Assembly: GCA_905233165.1 (NCBI GenBank)
Contig: CAJODL010000005.1
Span: forward strand, 224,344 to 288,343
Direction of reading: 5' to 3'
DNA from: an uncultured Prevotella sp.
GTDB lineage: Bacteria; Bacteroidota; Bacteroidia; Bacteroidales; Bacteroidaceae
DNA length: 64,000 bases
Shown: positions 28,787 to 38,301 of the stretch, piece by piece
How the letters are laid out: every line of letters starts with the position of its first letter
How positions within the stretch are numbered: position 1 is the first letter of the stretch
Notes under the pieces: generated by a model
Databases searched by the model: none
What the model was told of the DNA's origin: nothing
The model's input: the letters and a program-made list of their open reading frames with translations, nothing else
Position numbers and translations under genes: made by a program

Positions 28787-30484
28787 ATGTGTGGAATTAC
28801 AGCAATACTGAATGTAAAAGAGCAGACGCAAGAATTGCGTAATAAAGCTCTGAAGATGAGCCAGAAGATACGTCATCGTGGTCCTGACTGGAGTGGTATA
28901 TATTGTGGCGGCAGCGCTATCCTTGCTCATGAGCGATTGAGCATCGTTGATCCCGAGAGTGGTGGTCAACCGCTTTACTCTCCTGACAGAAAACAGGTGC
29001 TAGCTGTCAATGGTGAGATATACAACCACCAGGAGATACGACGCCTGTATGCTGGCAAGTATGATTTCCAGACAAAGAGCGACTGTGAGGTTATCCTTGC
29101 CCTCTACAGGGAGAAAGGCATCAACTTCCTTGAGGACATCAGCGGCATTTTCGCCTTTGTGCTTTATGACGAGGAGAAGGACGAATTTCTCATTGCCCGA
29201 GACCCTATCGGCGTTATACCTCTTTACATTGGTTATGATGACGACGGAACAATATATGTCGGCTCCGAACTGAAAGCCCTTGAGGGTTTCTGCCAACATT
29301 ACGAGCCATTCCTGCCAGGACATTACGTTACAAACATTGATAACACACCAACCGTCAACGCTCAACTTTCAACACTCAACTTTCAACTTTACTACCAGCG
29401 TGACTGGATGGAATATGATGCTGTCAAGGACAACGAAGCCAGCGTTTCTGCCATCCATAATGCTTTGGAAAGTGCAGTAAAACGTCAGCTCATGTCTGAT
29501 GTGCCGTATGGTGTGTTACTGTCAGGTGGCCTCGACTCTTCTGTCATCTCTGCTATTGCCGAGAAATACTCCGAGATGCGTATTGAGAACGACTCTCGCA
29601 CCAAGGCTTACTGGCCACGTCTGCATTCTTTCGCTGTAGGACTGAAGGGTGCTCCAGACCTTGCAAAGGCAAAGCTGGTGGCAGACCATATCGGCACTGT
29701 TCACCACGAGATAAACTACACCATTCAGGAGGGTCTTGATGCTATCCGTGATGTCATCTATTACATCGAGACATACGACGTAACAACTGTCCGCGCCTCT
29801 ACCCCTATGTATCTGCTGGCACGTGTTATAAAGTCTATGGGCATCAAGATGGTTCTTAGCGGAGAAGGGGCAGACGAGATATTCGGTGGCTACCTATATT
29901 TCCACAAGGCACCTGATGCAAAGGCTTTTCATGAGGAGACGGTGCGCAAACTCTCAAAGTTGTTTCTCTACGACTGCCTGCGTGCCAACAAGAGTCTGTC
30001 AGCATGGGGTGTGGAAGGACGAGTACCTTTCCTCGATAAGGAATTCCTTGACGTAGCAATGCGTACCAACCCTTCTGCCAAGATGTGCCCGGGCTCTGTA
30101 ATGGAGAAGAAGATTGTTCGCGAGGCATTCAGCAGTTTGCTCCCTGAAGAGGTGGCATGGCGTCAGAAGGAGCAGTTCTCTGATGGTGTGGGATATTCGT
30201 GGATAGATACCCTGAAACAGATTACCTCTGAAGCCGTCAGCGACGAACAGATGGCTCACGCAGCAGAACGTTTCCCTATCAATCCGCCACAGAACAAAGA
30301 AGAGTATTACTATCGTTCTATCTTTGCCGAGCACTTCCCCAGCGACTCTGCTGCCAAGAGTGTACCAAGCGAAGCCAGCGTAGCATGTTCTACGGCAATA
30401 GCCTTGGAATGGGACGAAGCATTCAAGAATATGAACGACCCCAGCGGAAGAGCCGTAAAGGGAGTTCATGAACAAGCGTATTAG
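28787..30484 (+). CDS. asnB: Asparagine synthase (glutamine-hydrolysing) with an in-frame repeat insertion
   Basis: 565 residues. The N-terminal nucleophile Cys2 (MCGITAILNV) is processed to the active amidotransferase. The synthetase domain has the PP-loop SGGLDSSVISAIAEKY (~247) and the conserved GEGADEIFGGYLYFHKA. It converts aspartate to asparagine with ATP and glutamine. At ~190-202, in the linker between glutaminase and synthetase domains, NAQLSTLNFQLYY is read from TCAACTN 7-bp repeats (29354-29391). It is in the operon with purF and carA. Confidence 0.95.
   Translation: MCGITAILNVKEQTQELRNKALKMSQKIRHRGPDWSGIYCGGSAILAHERLSIVDPESGGQPLYSPDRKQVLAVNGEIYNHQEIRRLYAGKYDFQTKSDCEVILALYREKGINFLEDISGIFAFVLYDEEKDEFLIARDPIGVIPLYIGYDDDGTIYVGSELKALEGFCQHYEPFLPGHYVTNIDNTPTVNAQLSTLNFQLYYQRDWMEYDAVKDNEASVSAIHNALESAVKRQLMSDVPYGVLLSGGLDSSVISAIAEKYSEMRIENDSRTKAYWPRLHSFAVGLKGAPDLAKAKLVADHIGTVHHEINYTIQEGLDAIRDVIYYIETYDVTTVRASTPMYLLARVIKSMGIKMVLSGEGADEIFGGYLYFHKAPDAKAFHEETVRKLSKLFLYDCLRANKSLSAWGVEGRVPFLDKEFLDVAMRTNPSAKMCPGSVMEKKIVREAFSSLLPEEVAWRQKEQFSDGVGYSWIDTLKQITSEAVSDEQMAHAAERFPINPPQNKEEYYYRSIFAEHFPSDSAAKSVPSEASVACSTAIALEWDEAFKNMNDPSGRAVKGVHEQAY
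29354..29391. repeat. 7-bp repeat array inside asnB
   Basis: GTCAACG, CTCAACT, TTCAACA, CTCAACT, TTCAACT: five in-frame units at the domain linker. Confidence 0.88.
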
Positions 30485-30521
30485 TTTCAAGTTTCAGGTT
30501 TCAAGTTTCAGGTTCAATAAA
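30483..30521. repeat. 7-bp repeat array between asnB and carA
   Basis: AGTTTCA/GGTTTCA units (TGAAACT type on the minus strand), directly after the asnB stop. Confidence 0.85.
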
Positions 30522-30526
30522 ACAAA

Positions 30527-31690
30527 ATGAACGACGCAAAGCTTATATTAGATAATGGAGTTGTCTTTTATGGAAAGAGTTTTGGTTATGAGGGCGACAC
30601 CTCTGGTGAGGTAGTCTTCAATACCGCCATGACAGGATATCCCGAAAGCCTTACAGACCCCAGTTATGCCGGACAGATACTGGTAACGACATATCCCCTT
30701 GTGGGCAACTATGGTGTTCCGTCAACAGAGATTGCCGACAACGGACTGCCACTATTCATGGAGAGTGACAAGATACATGTCAAAGCACTCATCGTAGCCG
30801 ACTATAGCAACGACTATTCCCATTGGAATGCCCAAAATTCATTAGCATCATGGCTGAAGAAAGAAAAGATTCCAGCCCTGACAGGCATCGATACACGACG
30901 CCTCACAAAGATAATCCGCGAACACGGAGTAATGAGGGGAAGGATAGCCTTTGACCTTGAACCTTTGACCTTTGACCCTTCATCAGAAGACTACGGCAGC
31001 GTAAACTGGGTAGAGAAAGTCTCATGTAAAGAGGTCATAACCTATCGTCCAGATAGCGCAGCTAATAATTATCAATTGTCAATTGTCAATTGTCAACTAA
31101 AAAAGGTTGTTCTCGTCGATTGCGGAGTAAAGGCCAACATCATCCGATGTCTGTTAAGGCGAGGTGTTGAGGTGATTCGTGTGCCTTGGGATTATGACTT
31201 TAACCAACTGGAGTTTGATGGTCTCTTTCTTGCCAATGGTCCTGGCGACCCGGAACGTTGTGATATGACAGTACAGCATATCCGTACTTTCCTAGAAACA
31301 GAGCAACATAAATGTTCAATGGTTAATGTTCAATGTTCAATGGAAAAAGTACGTCCCTGCATGGGAATATGCCTGGGTAACCAGTTACTTGCCCGTGCTG
31401 CAGGTGCAAAGACATACAAGCTGAAATACGGACATCGTTCCCACAACCAACCAGTGCAACAGGTAGGCACCACAAAATGTTTCATAACATCCCAAAATCA
31501 CGGATATGCCGTAGATGACACCACCCTGCCAGAAGATTGGGAACCACTGTTCGTGAATATGAATGACGGCTCCAACGAAGGCATACGCCACAAGACGAAT
31601 CCCTGGTTCTCAGCACAGTTCCACCCAGAAGCCTGCTCAGGCCCAGTGGATACAGAATGGATGTTCGACGAGTTCGTGAAACAGATTTAG
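30527..31690 (+). CDS. carA: Carbamoyl-phosphate synthase small subunit with three in-frame repeat insertions
   Basis: 387 residues. The N-terminal CarA domain carries [20 protein letters not shown] and [16 protein letters not shown]. The C-terminal class I glutaminase has its Cys in [18 protein letters not shown] and the His-Glu pair in [10 protein letters not shown]. It supplies ammonia to the large subunit for arginine and pyrimidine synthesis. Repeat-derived segments lie at ~143-150 ([10 protein letters not shown]), ~182-190 ([11 protein letters not shown], the inter-domain linker) and ~263-271 ([10 protein letters not shown], just before the nucleophile strand). All stay in frame. The stop codon is the start of another array leading to carB. 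Confidence 0.93.
   Translation: MNDAKLILDNGVVFYGKSFGYEGDTSGEVVFNTAMTGYPESLTDPSYAGQILVTTYPLVGNYGVPSTEIADNGLPLFMESDKIHVKALIVADYSNDYSHWNAQNSLASWLKKEKIPALTGIDTRRLTKIIREHGVMRGRIAFDLEPLTFDPSSEDYGSVNWVEKVSCKEVITYRPDSAANNYQLSIVNCQLKKVVLVDCGVKANIIRCLLRRGVEVIRVPWDYDFNQLEFDGLFLANGPGDPERCDMTVQHIRTFLETEQHKCSMVNVQCSMEKVRPCMGICLGNQLLARAAGAKTYKLKYGHRSHNQPVQQVGTTKCFITSQNHGYAVDDTTLPEDWEPLFVNMNDGSNEGIRHKTNPWFSAQFHPEACSGPVDTEWMFDEFVKQI
30947..30980. repeat. 7-bp repeat array inside carA (first)
   Basis: CTTTGAC/CTTGAAC/CTTTGAC/CTTTGAC units, read as [10 protein letters not shown]. Confidence 0.8.
31069..31098. repeat. 7-bp repeat array inside carA (second)
   Basis: ATCAATT then GTCAATT units, read as [10 protein letters not shown] in the linker between the two CarA domains. 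Confidence 0.88.
31311..31342. repeat. 7-bp repeat array inside carA (third)
   Basis: GTTCAAT, GGTTAAT, GTTCAAT, GTTCAAT units inside the glutaminase domain. Confidence 0.88.
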
Positions 31691-31712
31691 TTTCAATTTT
31701 CAATTTTCAATG
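31687..31712. repeat. 7-bp repeat array bridging the carA stop and the carB start
   Basis: AGTTTCA, ATTTTCA, ATTTTCA, then ATG: the array provides the carA TAG (31688-31690) and ends in the carB start codon (31710). Confidence 0.85.
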
Positions 31713-33449
31713 ATAAAAAAGGTTTTACTCCTCGGAAGCGGAGCATTAAAGATAGGTCAGGCAGGAGAATTTGACTATAGCGGTTCTCAGGCCCTGAAAG
31801 CCCTCAAAGAGGAAGGCATCAAGACCATCCTCATCAACCCTAACATCGCTACTGTCCAGACATCGTCAGGCATAGCCGACAAAGTATATTTCCAACCCGT
31901 ACAGGCTGAATTCGTAGAGCGCATCATTGCCAAAGAACGTCCTGACGGTATCCTGCTGTCATTCGGCGGCCAGACAGCTCTCAACTGTGGTGTGGAGCTA
32001 TACCAGCGGGGTGTGCTCAGTAAGTATAATGTGCAGGTGATGGGAACTCCTGTTCAGGCCATCATCGACACAGAAGACCGTGACCTGTTTGTAAAACGTC
32101 TCAATGAGATAGATGTCAAGACGATAAAGAGTGAGGCATGCAATACTGTTGAAGAGGTGAAGCGGGCTGCTGATGACCTCGGCTATCCCGTTATCCTGCG
32201 TGCTGCATACGCCCTCGGAGGATTAGGGTCTGGCTTCTGCGATAATGAAGAACAGCTGCTCAAGCAGGCTGAAGAAGCATTCTCGTTCTCTCCGCAGGTG
32301 CTTGTTGAAAAGTCTCTGAAAGGATGGAAGGAGATAGAGTATGAAGTGGTGCGCGACAAGTACGACAACTGCATCACTGTCTGCAACATGGAAAACCTAG
32401 ACCCTCTCGGCATCCATACCGGAGAGTCGATAGTGGTTGCCCCCAGTCAGACGCTCAGCAATAGCGAATACCATAAGCTGCGTGCCATCGCCATCAAGAT
32501 AATACGTCATATCGGCATTGTGGGTGAGTGTAATGTGCAGTATGCCCTCGACCCAGAGTCAGAAGACTATCGTGTCATCGAGGTCAATGCACGTCTCAGC
32601 CGTTCCTCTGCCCTGGCATCAAAGGCTACGGGATATCCTCTCGCCTTCGTGGCAGCAAAATTGGGATTGGGATACGGACTCTTCGAACTGAAGAATTCTG
32701 TCACCAAGACAACAACAGCGTTCTTTGAACCGGCCCTCGACTATGTGGTATGCAAGATACCACGTTGGGACCTCACCAAGTTCCAGGGCGTCAGCCACCA
32801 GTTAGGTTCTTCCATGAAGAGTGTCGGAGAAGTGATGGCAATAGGACGCACTTTCGAAGAAGCCATCCAGAAAGGCCTTCGTATGATAGGACAAGGCATG
32901 CACGGCTTTGTAGGAAACCACGTTGGGAATGAGGAGTTAGGAGTTGGGAATGAGGAATTAGGAGTCGATAATGTTCAATCTTCAATCTTCAATCTTCAAT
33001 CTTCCCTCAAGAATCCTACCGACACACGTATCTTTGCGGTGGCACAGGCGCTCCAGATGGGATATACCATAGAGCAGATACATCAGCTCACGATGATAGA
33101 CCGTTGGTTCTTGCAGAAACTGAAGCATATCGTCGATATCAACCACGCCCTGCAACAGTATTCCTACCTGTCGGAGCTGCATCAGTTCCTGCCACAAAAT
33201 GAGATGATGGAATATGTTGAAGAAGAAGGTTTCCTCACCCTCCTTTACGAAGCGAAGGTATATGGTTTCTCCGACTTCCAGATAGCGCGAGCCCTTGGCT
33301 TTGAGCAATATTTTAACATGGAGAAAGCGGGTCTCATAATCCGTCAGTGGCGCAAGGAATATGACATCCTGCCCCTCGTAAACCAGATAGACACCCTTGC
33401 TGCAGAGTATCCCGCACAGACCAATTATCTGTACCTTTCATATACGTAA
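31710..33449 (+). CDS. carB: Carbamoyl-phosphate synthase large subunit, N-terminal half only
   Basis: 579 residues, against about 1,070 for the family. It has the first ATP-grasp (carboxyphosphate) domain ([86 protein letters not shown]) and the oligomerisation domain ([14 protein letters not shown]). It stops at [16 protein letters not shown], where the full enzyme continues into the second (carbamate kinase-like) half. Nothing downstream in any frame resembles that half, and a normal promoter follows. An in-frame array (32923-33007) encodes ~28 extra residues. Either CarB is split with its partner elsewhere, or the gene is broken. Confidence 0.92.
   Translation: MIKKVLLLGSGALKIGQAGEFDYSGSQALKALKEEGIKTILINPNIATVQTSSGIADKVYFQPVQAEFVERIIAKERPDGILLSFGGQTALNCGVELYQRGVLSKYNVQVMGTPVQAIIDTEDRDLFVKRLNEIDVKTIKSEACNTVEEVKRAADDLGYPVILRAAYALGGLGSGFCDNEEQLLKQAEEAFSFSPQVLVEKSLKGWKEIEYEVVRDKYDNCITVCNMENLDPLGIHTGESIVVAPSQTLSNSEYHKLRAIAIKIIRHIGIVGECNVQYALDPESEDYRVIEVNARLSRSSALASKATGYPLAFVAAKLGLGYGLFELKNSVTKTTTAFFEPALDYVVCKIPRWDLTKFQGVSHQLGSSMKSVGEVMAIGRTFEEAIQKGLRMIGQGMHGFVGNHVGNEELGVGNEELGVDNVQSSIFNLQSSLKNPTDTRIFAVAQALQMGYTIEQIHQLTMIDRWFLQKLKHIVDINHALQQYSYLSELHQFLPQNEMMEYVEEEGFLTLLYEAKVYGFSDFQIARALGFEQYFNMEKAGLIIRQWRKEYDILPLVNQIDTLAAEYPAQTNYLYLSYT
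32923..33007. repeat. Composite 7-bp repeat array inside carB
   Basis: GGGAATG/AGGAGTT/AGGAATT units (32932-32965, tandem 21-bp higher-order repeat) followed by TTCAATC units (~32973-33003). All in frame, at the junction between the ATP-grasp and oligomerisation domains. Confidence 0.9.
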
Positions 33450-33566
33450 GAATTCAGTACACGTCATACCATATACAAAAACAATACACAGACGACAAAA
33501 AACAATTATTTTTGCCATTTAGGTAAAAAATGCACACTTTTATTTGCGAGTGTGCAAAAAAAAATA

Positions 33567-33574
33567 TACCTTTG
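33567..33574 (+). promoter_or_regulatory. -7 promoter box of the acyl-CoA ligase operon
   Basis: Reads TACCTTTG; 109 bp before the start codon, so a ~100-nt leader is expected. Confidence 0.7.
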
Positions 33575-33682
33575 CATCCGCGAATCTCCTAACGTCCGGC
33601 ATACAAAAACATATTTTTATCTGCTCTCACTAAAACGGAGCTTTGCACAGAATTTAAAATTTTGAGCAACTAAATCGACCAA

Positions 33683-35341
33683 ATGGAAGAAATAAAAAGT
33701 TTTAATCAGTGTATTGAAGACAGTATCAAGAAAAACTGGGAACTGGACGCACTGACTGATTACAAGGGTGCCACTCTGCAGTATCATGATGTGGCAAGAA
33801 AAATTGAAAAGCTACACATATTGTTTGAGAACAGCGGTATTCAGCGTGGTGACAAGATAGCCCTCTGCGGACGCAATATGAGCCATTGGGCTGTTGCCTT
33901 CCTGGCTACCCTGACATATGGCGCTGTGGCTGTGCCTATACTGCATGAATTTACGGCTGACCAGATTCACCACATAGTAAACCACTCTGAGGCTCGCCTG
34001 CTGTTCGTGGGCGACGTAGTGGCTGAGGAGATAACGCCAGACAAGATGCCTGCTCTTGAGGGTATCATAAACATTCCGGACTTCTCGCTGATGGTGTCTC
34101 GCTCAGAGAAACTATACTATGCTCGCGAGAACCTCAACAGGCTGTATGGTGAGAAATTTCCAAAGTACTTCCGTAAGGATGACGTAAACTATTATAAGGA
34201 GCAGAGTCCTGAGGAGTTGGCTCTTATCAACTACACCTCTGGAACAACGGGGTTCTCAAAGGGTGTGATGATTCCTTACCGTGCTATGTGGTCGAACCTC
34301 GACTTTGCATGCGAGGTGCTGGATGCTCATTTGCATCCTGGTGACAACACCATTTCCATCCTGCCTATGGCACATATGTACGGAATGGCGTTTGAATTTG
34401 TGAAGGAGTTTATGAGCGGATGTCACATCTTCTACCTTACACGCATTCCTTCGCCTGCTGTCGTAGCACAGGCTTTCAGGGACATCAAGCCTGTTGTCAT
34501 TATTGCTGTGCCTCTCATCATAGAGAAGATAATCCGCAAGAAGGTGTTCCCGAAGCTTTCTCCTGCTATCCGCGTGCTGATGAGCACTCCTATCTTGGGA
34601 GGTAAGATAAAGGAAAAGATTAAGAATCAGGTATATGACGCCTTTGGCGGCAACCTTTACGAAATTATCGTCGGTGGCGCTGCCCTGAATCAGGAGGTAG
34701 AGCATTTTATGAAGTGGATAAAATTCCCTATCACCGTTGGTTATGGTGCTACAGAATGTGCTCCTATCATCTCGTATGCTGACTGGACAACGCACAAGAC
34801 TGGTTCGTGTGGCAGACAGGTAGTACACATGGAGGTGAAGATAGACAGCAAGCATCCTCATCGCCAGCCAGGCGAGATATTGGCTCGTGGCATGAATGTG
34901 ATGTTGGGATATTACAAAAACGAAGAGGCTACTGCAGCAGCTATCGACAAGGACGGATGGTATCATACCGGCGACCTCGGCATCATGGACCGCAAGGGCA
35001 ACATCTTCATCAAGGGTCGTTCTAAGAACATGCTGCTGGGTCCTTCAGGACAGAATATCTTCCCTGAGGAAATAGAGGATGCCTTGAATTCTTTGCCTCT
35101 CGTTAACGAATGTATCGTAGTGCAGCGTGACCAGAAACTGGTGGCTCTCGTACATCCTGATATCGAGACCTGTGCTGCAAGAAATATGTCGAGTGAGGAC
35201 GTCATGAACGTGATGAACCAGAATCTCCAGACCCTCAACGAGTCACAGCCTGCATACTGCAAGGTGGCAAGCATAGAGATTCACGACGAGGAATTTGAGA
35301 AGACTCCAAAGAGAAGTATCAAACGTTATCTCTATCAATAA
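33683..35341 (+). CDS. Long-chain fatty acid-CoA ligase (AMP-forming)
   Basis: 552-residue ANL-superfamily adenylate-forming enzyme that activates fatty acids to acyl-CoA. Motifs: LINYTSGTTGFSKGVMIPYR (P-loop, ~176-195), TVGYGATECAP (~352), YHTGDLGIMDRKGNIFIKGR (~423-442) and the C-terminal lysine region EKTPKRSIKRYLYQ. No transmembrane helices, so probably a peripheral membrane protein. It is the first gene of a co-directional run with miaA, the lipid kinase and the MFS transporter, which suggests a link to lipid handling. Confidence 0.93.
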   Translation: MEEIKSFNQCIEDSIKKNWELDALTDYKGATLQYHDVARKIEKLHILFENSGIQRGDKIALCGRNMSHWAVAFLATLTYGAVAVPILHEFTADQIHHIVNHSEARLLFVGDVVAEEITPDKMPALEGIINIPDFSLMVSRSEKLYYARENLNRLYGEKFPKYFRKDDVNYYKEQSPEELALINYTSGTTGFSKGVMIPYRAMWSNLDFACEVLDAHLHPGDNTISILPMAHMYGMAFEFVKEFMSGCHIFYLTRIPSPAVVAQAFRDIKPVVIIAVPLIIEKIIRKKVFPKLSPAIRVLMSTPILGGKIKEKIKNQVYDAFGGNLYEIIVGGAALNQEVEHFMKWIKFPITVGYGATECAPIISYADWTTHKTGSCGRQVVHMEVKIDSKHPHRQPGEILARGMNVMLGYYKNEEATAAAIDKDGWYHTGDLGIMDRKGNIFIKGRSKNMLLGPSGQNIFPEEIEDALNSLPLVNECIVVQRDQKLVALVHPDIETCAARNMSSEDVMNVMNQNLQTLNESQPAYCKVASIEIHDEEFEKTPKRSIKRYLYQ

Positions 35342-36035
35342 CCTGATTGTCATAACGGGTCCTACTGCCTGTGGCAAGACACGCATTGCTACAAAACTGG
35401 CAGCACAAATCGGTGGCGAGATTCTTTCTGCTGACTCCAGACAGGTGTATCGACGCATGGACATCGGAACAGGAAAGGACCTGAAGGATTATGAGGTGGA
35501 TGGAAAGAAAATCCCTTATCACCTCATAGACATTGCGGAGCCGGGGGAACGCTACAACCTGTATCGCTACCTGCAGGATTTTCACAAAGCATACGAGGAC
35601 ATCGTAGCACGTGGCAAGCAGCCTATCCTATGTGGTGGCACAGGACTGTATATCGAAGGGGTGCTGAAGGGTTACTTGGGAAGTAATGAATTTAACGGAT
35701 ATACCCTGATAGGCATCAGCATTCCACGCGAATTAAGAAGAGAACGCATCACACAACGACTGTATGCCCGCTTAGAGGAGGGAATGGTTGACGAGGTGAG
35801 AGGTCTGCTTGACGAAGGGGTGCCTGCCGAACGACTCATAGCATACGGACTGGAGTATAAATATTTGACGAAATACATACTGGGTGAGTATTCCTACGAC
35901 GAAATGGTCCACCTGCTGGAAATCGCCATACATCAGTTTGCAAAAAGACAGATGACATGGTTCAGAGGAATGGAACGTCGGGGATTTACAATAGACTGGA
36001 GAGCGTATGATGAAGAATTAAGAATCGAAGGATGA
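35295..36035 (+). CDS. miaA: tRNA dimethylallyltransferase, short form
   Basis: IPP transferase that prenylates A37 of tRNAs reading UNN codons. The P-loop is VITGPTACGKTRIATKLA and the substrate motif ILSADSRQVYRRMDIGTGKDL; CGGTGLYIEGVLKGYL follows. At ~246 residues it is ~60 shorter than classical MiaA. The usual C-terminal end QFAKRQMTWFRGM is present, so the deletion is internal, in the insertion domain. Bacteroidetes often carry two MiaA paralogs, and this looks like the short one. The start is uncertain: only a TTG at 35295 (inside the ligase gene) or other non-ATG codons precede the P-loop. Confidence 0.85.
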   Translation: MRRLQREVSNVISINNLIVITGPTACGKTRIATKLAAQIGGEILSADSRQVYRRMDIGTGKDLKDYEVDGKKIPYHLIDIAEPGERYNLYRYLQDFHKAYEDIVARGKQPILCGGTGLYIEGVLKGYLGSNEFNGYTLIGISIPRELRRERITQRLYARLEEGMVDEVRGLLDEGVPAERLIAYGLEYKYLTKYILGEYSYDEMVHLLEIAIHQFAKRQMTWFRGMERRGFTIDWRAYDEELRIEG

Positions 36036-36170
36036 TGGATGATGGATGATGGATGAAGGTTTGTTTGTACTTGATGAAGGTTTATGGATGAAGGATGAAG
36101 GTTTATTTCTTCTTCCTTCCACCTTTCTTCTCAATTAAGCTATCACCTTTCTTCCTTTCACCTTTCTTCC
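36026..36170. repeat. Degenerate 7-bp repeat array after miaA
   Basis: GGATGAT/GGATGAA units, then TTTCTTC/CACCTTT-rich continuation, filling the gap between miaA and the lipid kinase gene. Confidence 0.75.
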
Positions 36171-36193
36171 AATAAAACCATAAATGCATTAAA

Positions 36194-37111
36194 TTGAAGA
36201 CTGGTATCATATATTGCCCTTTTCATAGTCCTTACGAGAATGCTGCAAAGCGACGCGAGAGGATTGAGACTTTACTTCAGGAATATGAAGTAGAGTATGA
36301 CATCGTGCAGAGCGAGAAGCAGCAGAGTGTATCACGATTGGTGACTATGATGATAAACAATGGTTATGAAGATATCGTAATCATTGGTGGCGACAGCGCT
36401 TTGAACGATGCAGTCAACTGCCTCATGAAAGTAGAAAAGCAGGTGCGTGAGAAAATCAGTTTAGGAGTTATTCCGAATGGTATATTCAACGACTTTGCTA
36501 CTTTCTGGGGTTTCTCTCGCAAGAATATCGAGCAGGCAGTAAAAGCCATTCGGAATCACCGCATACGTACTGTTGATGTGGGATGTCTGAGATATTGGGA
36601 CAGAGAGAATCAGGAACAGCAGCAGTACTTCCTGAACTGCGTAAACGTAGGACTCCTGGCACGCATTCACACCCTCAGGCAGAATACCCGAAAGGCTCTG
36701 TTCTCAAGAAAACTGTCCTTTGCCGTTTCGCTGGTTATGATGCTCTTCCAACGTATGGCATACGAAATGAAATATACCATCAACGGAATAACAGAAAACC
36801 ATCGTGTTATGACGATGTGCATAGGTAGCGCATGGGGATATCACCAGACACCAAGCGCTGTGCCATATAACGGTATGCTGGATGTGACGATAGTACGTCG
36901 CTCAGGACTGACACAACTCATCAACGGCATATACCTGTTTCTGAAGGGTGAGATGCTGAACCATAAGCGCATCAGACTGTATCGCACCACAAGGGTGGAG
37001 ATAGAAGGCAAGCACCTTCCCGTTTCTGTTGACGGACATCCTACACAGGTAGGCAATTCCCCACTCCGCATCGACATCGAAAAAGAAGAGATAAATTTCA
37101 TCATTGAATAG
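36194..37111 (+). CDS. Diacylglycerol/lipid kinase-family protein
   Basis: 305 residues of the DagK/YegS superfamily, which phosphorylates diacylglycerol or related lipids. Nucleotide-binding GGDSALNDAVN (~66-76) replaces the usual GGDGTLNEV, and IPNGIFNDFATFWGF (~95) replaces the usual GTGNDFA. Both are variant, so activity and substrate are uncertain. The C-terminal beta-sandwich (VPYNGMLDVTIVRR...PVSVDGHPTQVG) is intact. The first in-frame initiator is a TTG at 36194. The stop overlaps the next gene's GTG by one base (TAGTG). Confidence 0.8.
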   Translation: MKTGIIYCPFHSPYENAAKRRERIETLLQEYEVEYDIVQSEKQQSVSRLVTMMINNGYEDIVIIGGDSALNDAVNCLMKVEKQVREKISLGVIPNGIFNDFATFWGFSRKNIEQAVKAIRNHRIRTVDVGCLRYWDRENQEQQQYFLNCVNVGLLARIHTLRQNTRKALFSRKLSFAVSLVMMLFQRMAYEMKYTINGITENHRVMTMCIGSAWGYHQTPSAVPYNGMLDVTIVRRSGLTQLINGIYLFLKGEMLNHKRIRLYRTTRVEIEGKHLPVSVDGHPTQVGNSPLRIDIEKEEINFIIE

Positions 37112-38301
37112 TGTCAACACTATGGAATCATAATTACATAAAGGTATGGTCAGCAAATTTCATGATCTTCTTTTCGTTCATGCTGATTATGCCGATTTTA
37201 CCTCTTTACCTTTCTGAAGAATTTGGCTCTGGCAAACATACTATCGGAGTAGTATTGTCAGGATACACCATCATGGCCCTTTTGGCACGTATCTTTTCAG
37301 GATATATCGTTGACACATATAACAGAAAGACTGTCCTGCTATTGTCATACGGACTCTTTGCCACCTTCTTCTTAGGGTATCTCATTGGCGGTTCGCTGAT
37401 TCTCTTTGCCATAATACGCACTCTTCATGGAGCGCCTTTCGGTACTGTAACAGTATCAAACAGCACTGTTGCCATCGACGTACTGCCAGCAGACAGACGT
37501 GCTGAGGGAATAGGTTACTATGGACTTTCCAACAACCTTGCTACTGCCATCTCCCCGACTGTCGGTATATATATATATGAGGTGTGGGGAAATTTCCAGG
37601 CTATCTTCCTGCTATCATTCCTTATGGCTGCAGCAGGGTTTCTGATTAGCACTACAGTAAAGCACACCCCTCCTTCGAAGATAGCAGCAGGCCTCGTGCC
37701 GCCAAAGAAGAGCCCTGTCTCTCTTGACCGATTCTTCCTCGTAAAGGGATGGTCAGTAGGTTTGATGCTTGCTATGCTGTCGTTCTCATACGGAGTATTG
37801 TCAACATACCTTGCCATCTATTCAAAAGAAGAGTTGGGAATGACACAAGGGGCAGCTGCATTCTTCCTGATTCTCTCCGTCAGCCTTATGGTATCCAGAC
37901 TTACCGGCAGCAAATCACTGCGCACAGGAAGAGTGGTGCATAATGCCACCGTCGGAATGTGTATCTCTGTTTTCTCATACCTCGCCTTTGCTGCCATACA
38001 TAACTATTGGGGATTCTTCGGATGTGCTGTAATATTAGGTCTTGGCAACGGACATATGTTTCCTGCCGTACAGACGATGTTTGTGAATCTGGCACCAAAC
38101 AATCGCAGGGGAACAGCAAACTCTTCGATGCTTACATCATGGGATGTAGGCGTAGGAGCAGGAGTGGTAGTAGGTGGTATCGCATCAGAGCTGTCGGGAT
38201 ATAGTGCAGCATTCTGGATTGCTGCTATCGTGAACATCGTTGGGGTGTTATTCTTCTTTGCTTACGTAAAGAGGACCTACAACAAGAACAAACTGCGTTA
38301 G
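37111..38301 (+). CDS. Major facilitator superfamily transporter
   Basis: 396 residues with twelve predicted transmembrane helices and the MFS motif-A loop GYIVDTYNRKTVLLLSY between helices 2 and 3. Most like drug/metabolite efflux or sugar MFS proteins; the substrate cannot be told. It starts with GTG at 37111, coupled to the lipid kinase stop. The 3' end converges with and overlaps the EamA gene by 4 bp. Confidence 0.88.
   Translation: MSTLWNHNYIKVWSANFMIFFSFMLIMPILPLYLSEEFGSGKHTIGVVLSGYTIMALLARIFSGYIVDTYNRKTVLLLSYGLFATFFLGYLIGGSLILFAIIRTLHGAPFGTVTVSNSTVAIDVLPADRRAEGIGYYGLSNNLATAISPTVGIYIYEVWGNFQAIFLLSFLMAAAGFLISTTVKHTPPSKIAAGLVPPKKSPVSLDRFFLVKGWSVGLMLAMLSFSYGVLSTYLAIYSKEELGMTQGAAAFFLILSVSLMVSRLTGSKSLRTGRVVHNATVGMCISVFSYLAFAAIHNYWGFFGCAVILGLGNGHMFPAVQTMFVNLAPNNRRGTANSSMLTSWDVGVGAGVVVGGIASELSGYSAAFWIAAIVNIVGVLFFFAYVKRTYNKNKLR

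Noticed and set aside
31710..33682. Frameshift explaining the short carB
   Set aside because: Reading the bases after 33449 in all frames shows no second-half CarB sequence, so a simple frameshift cannot restore it.
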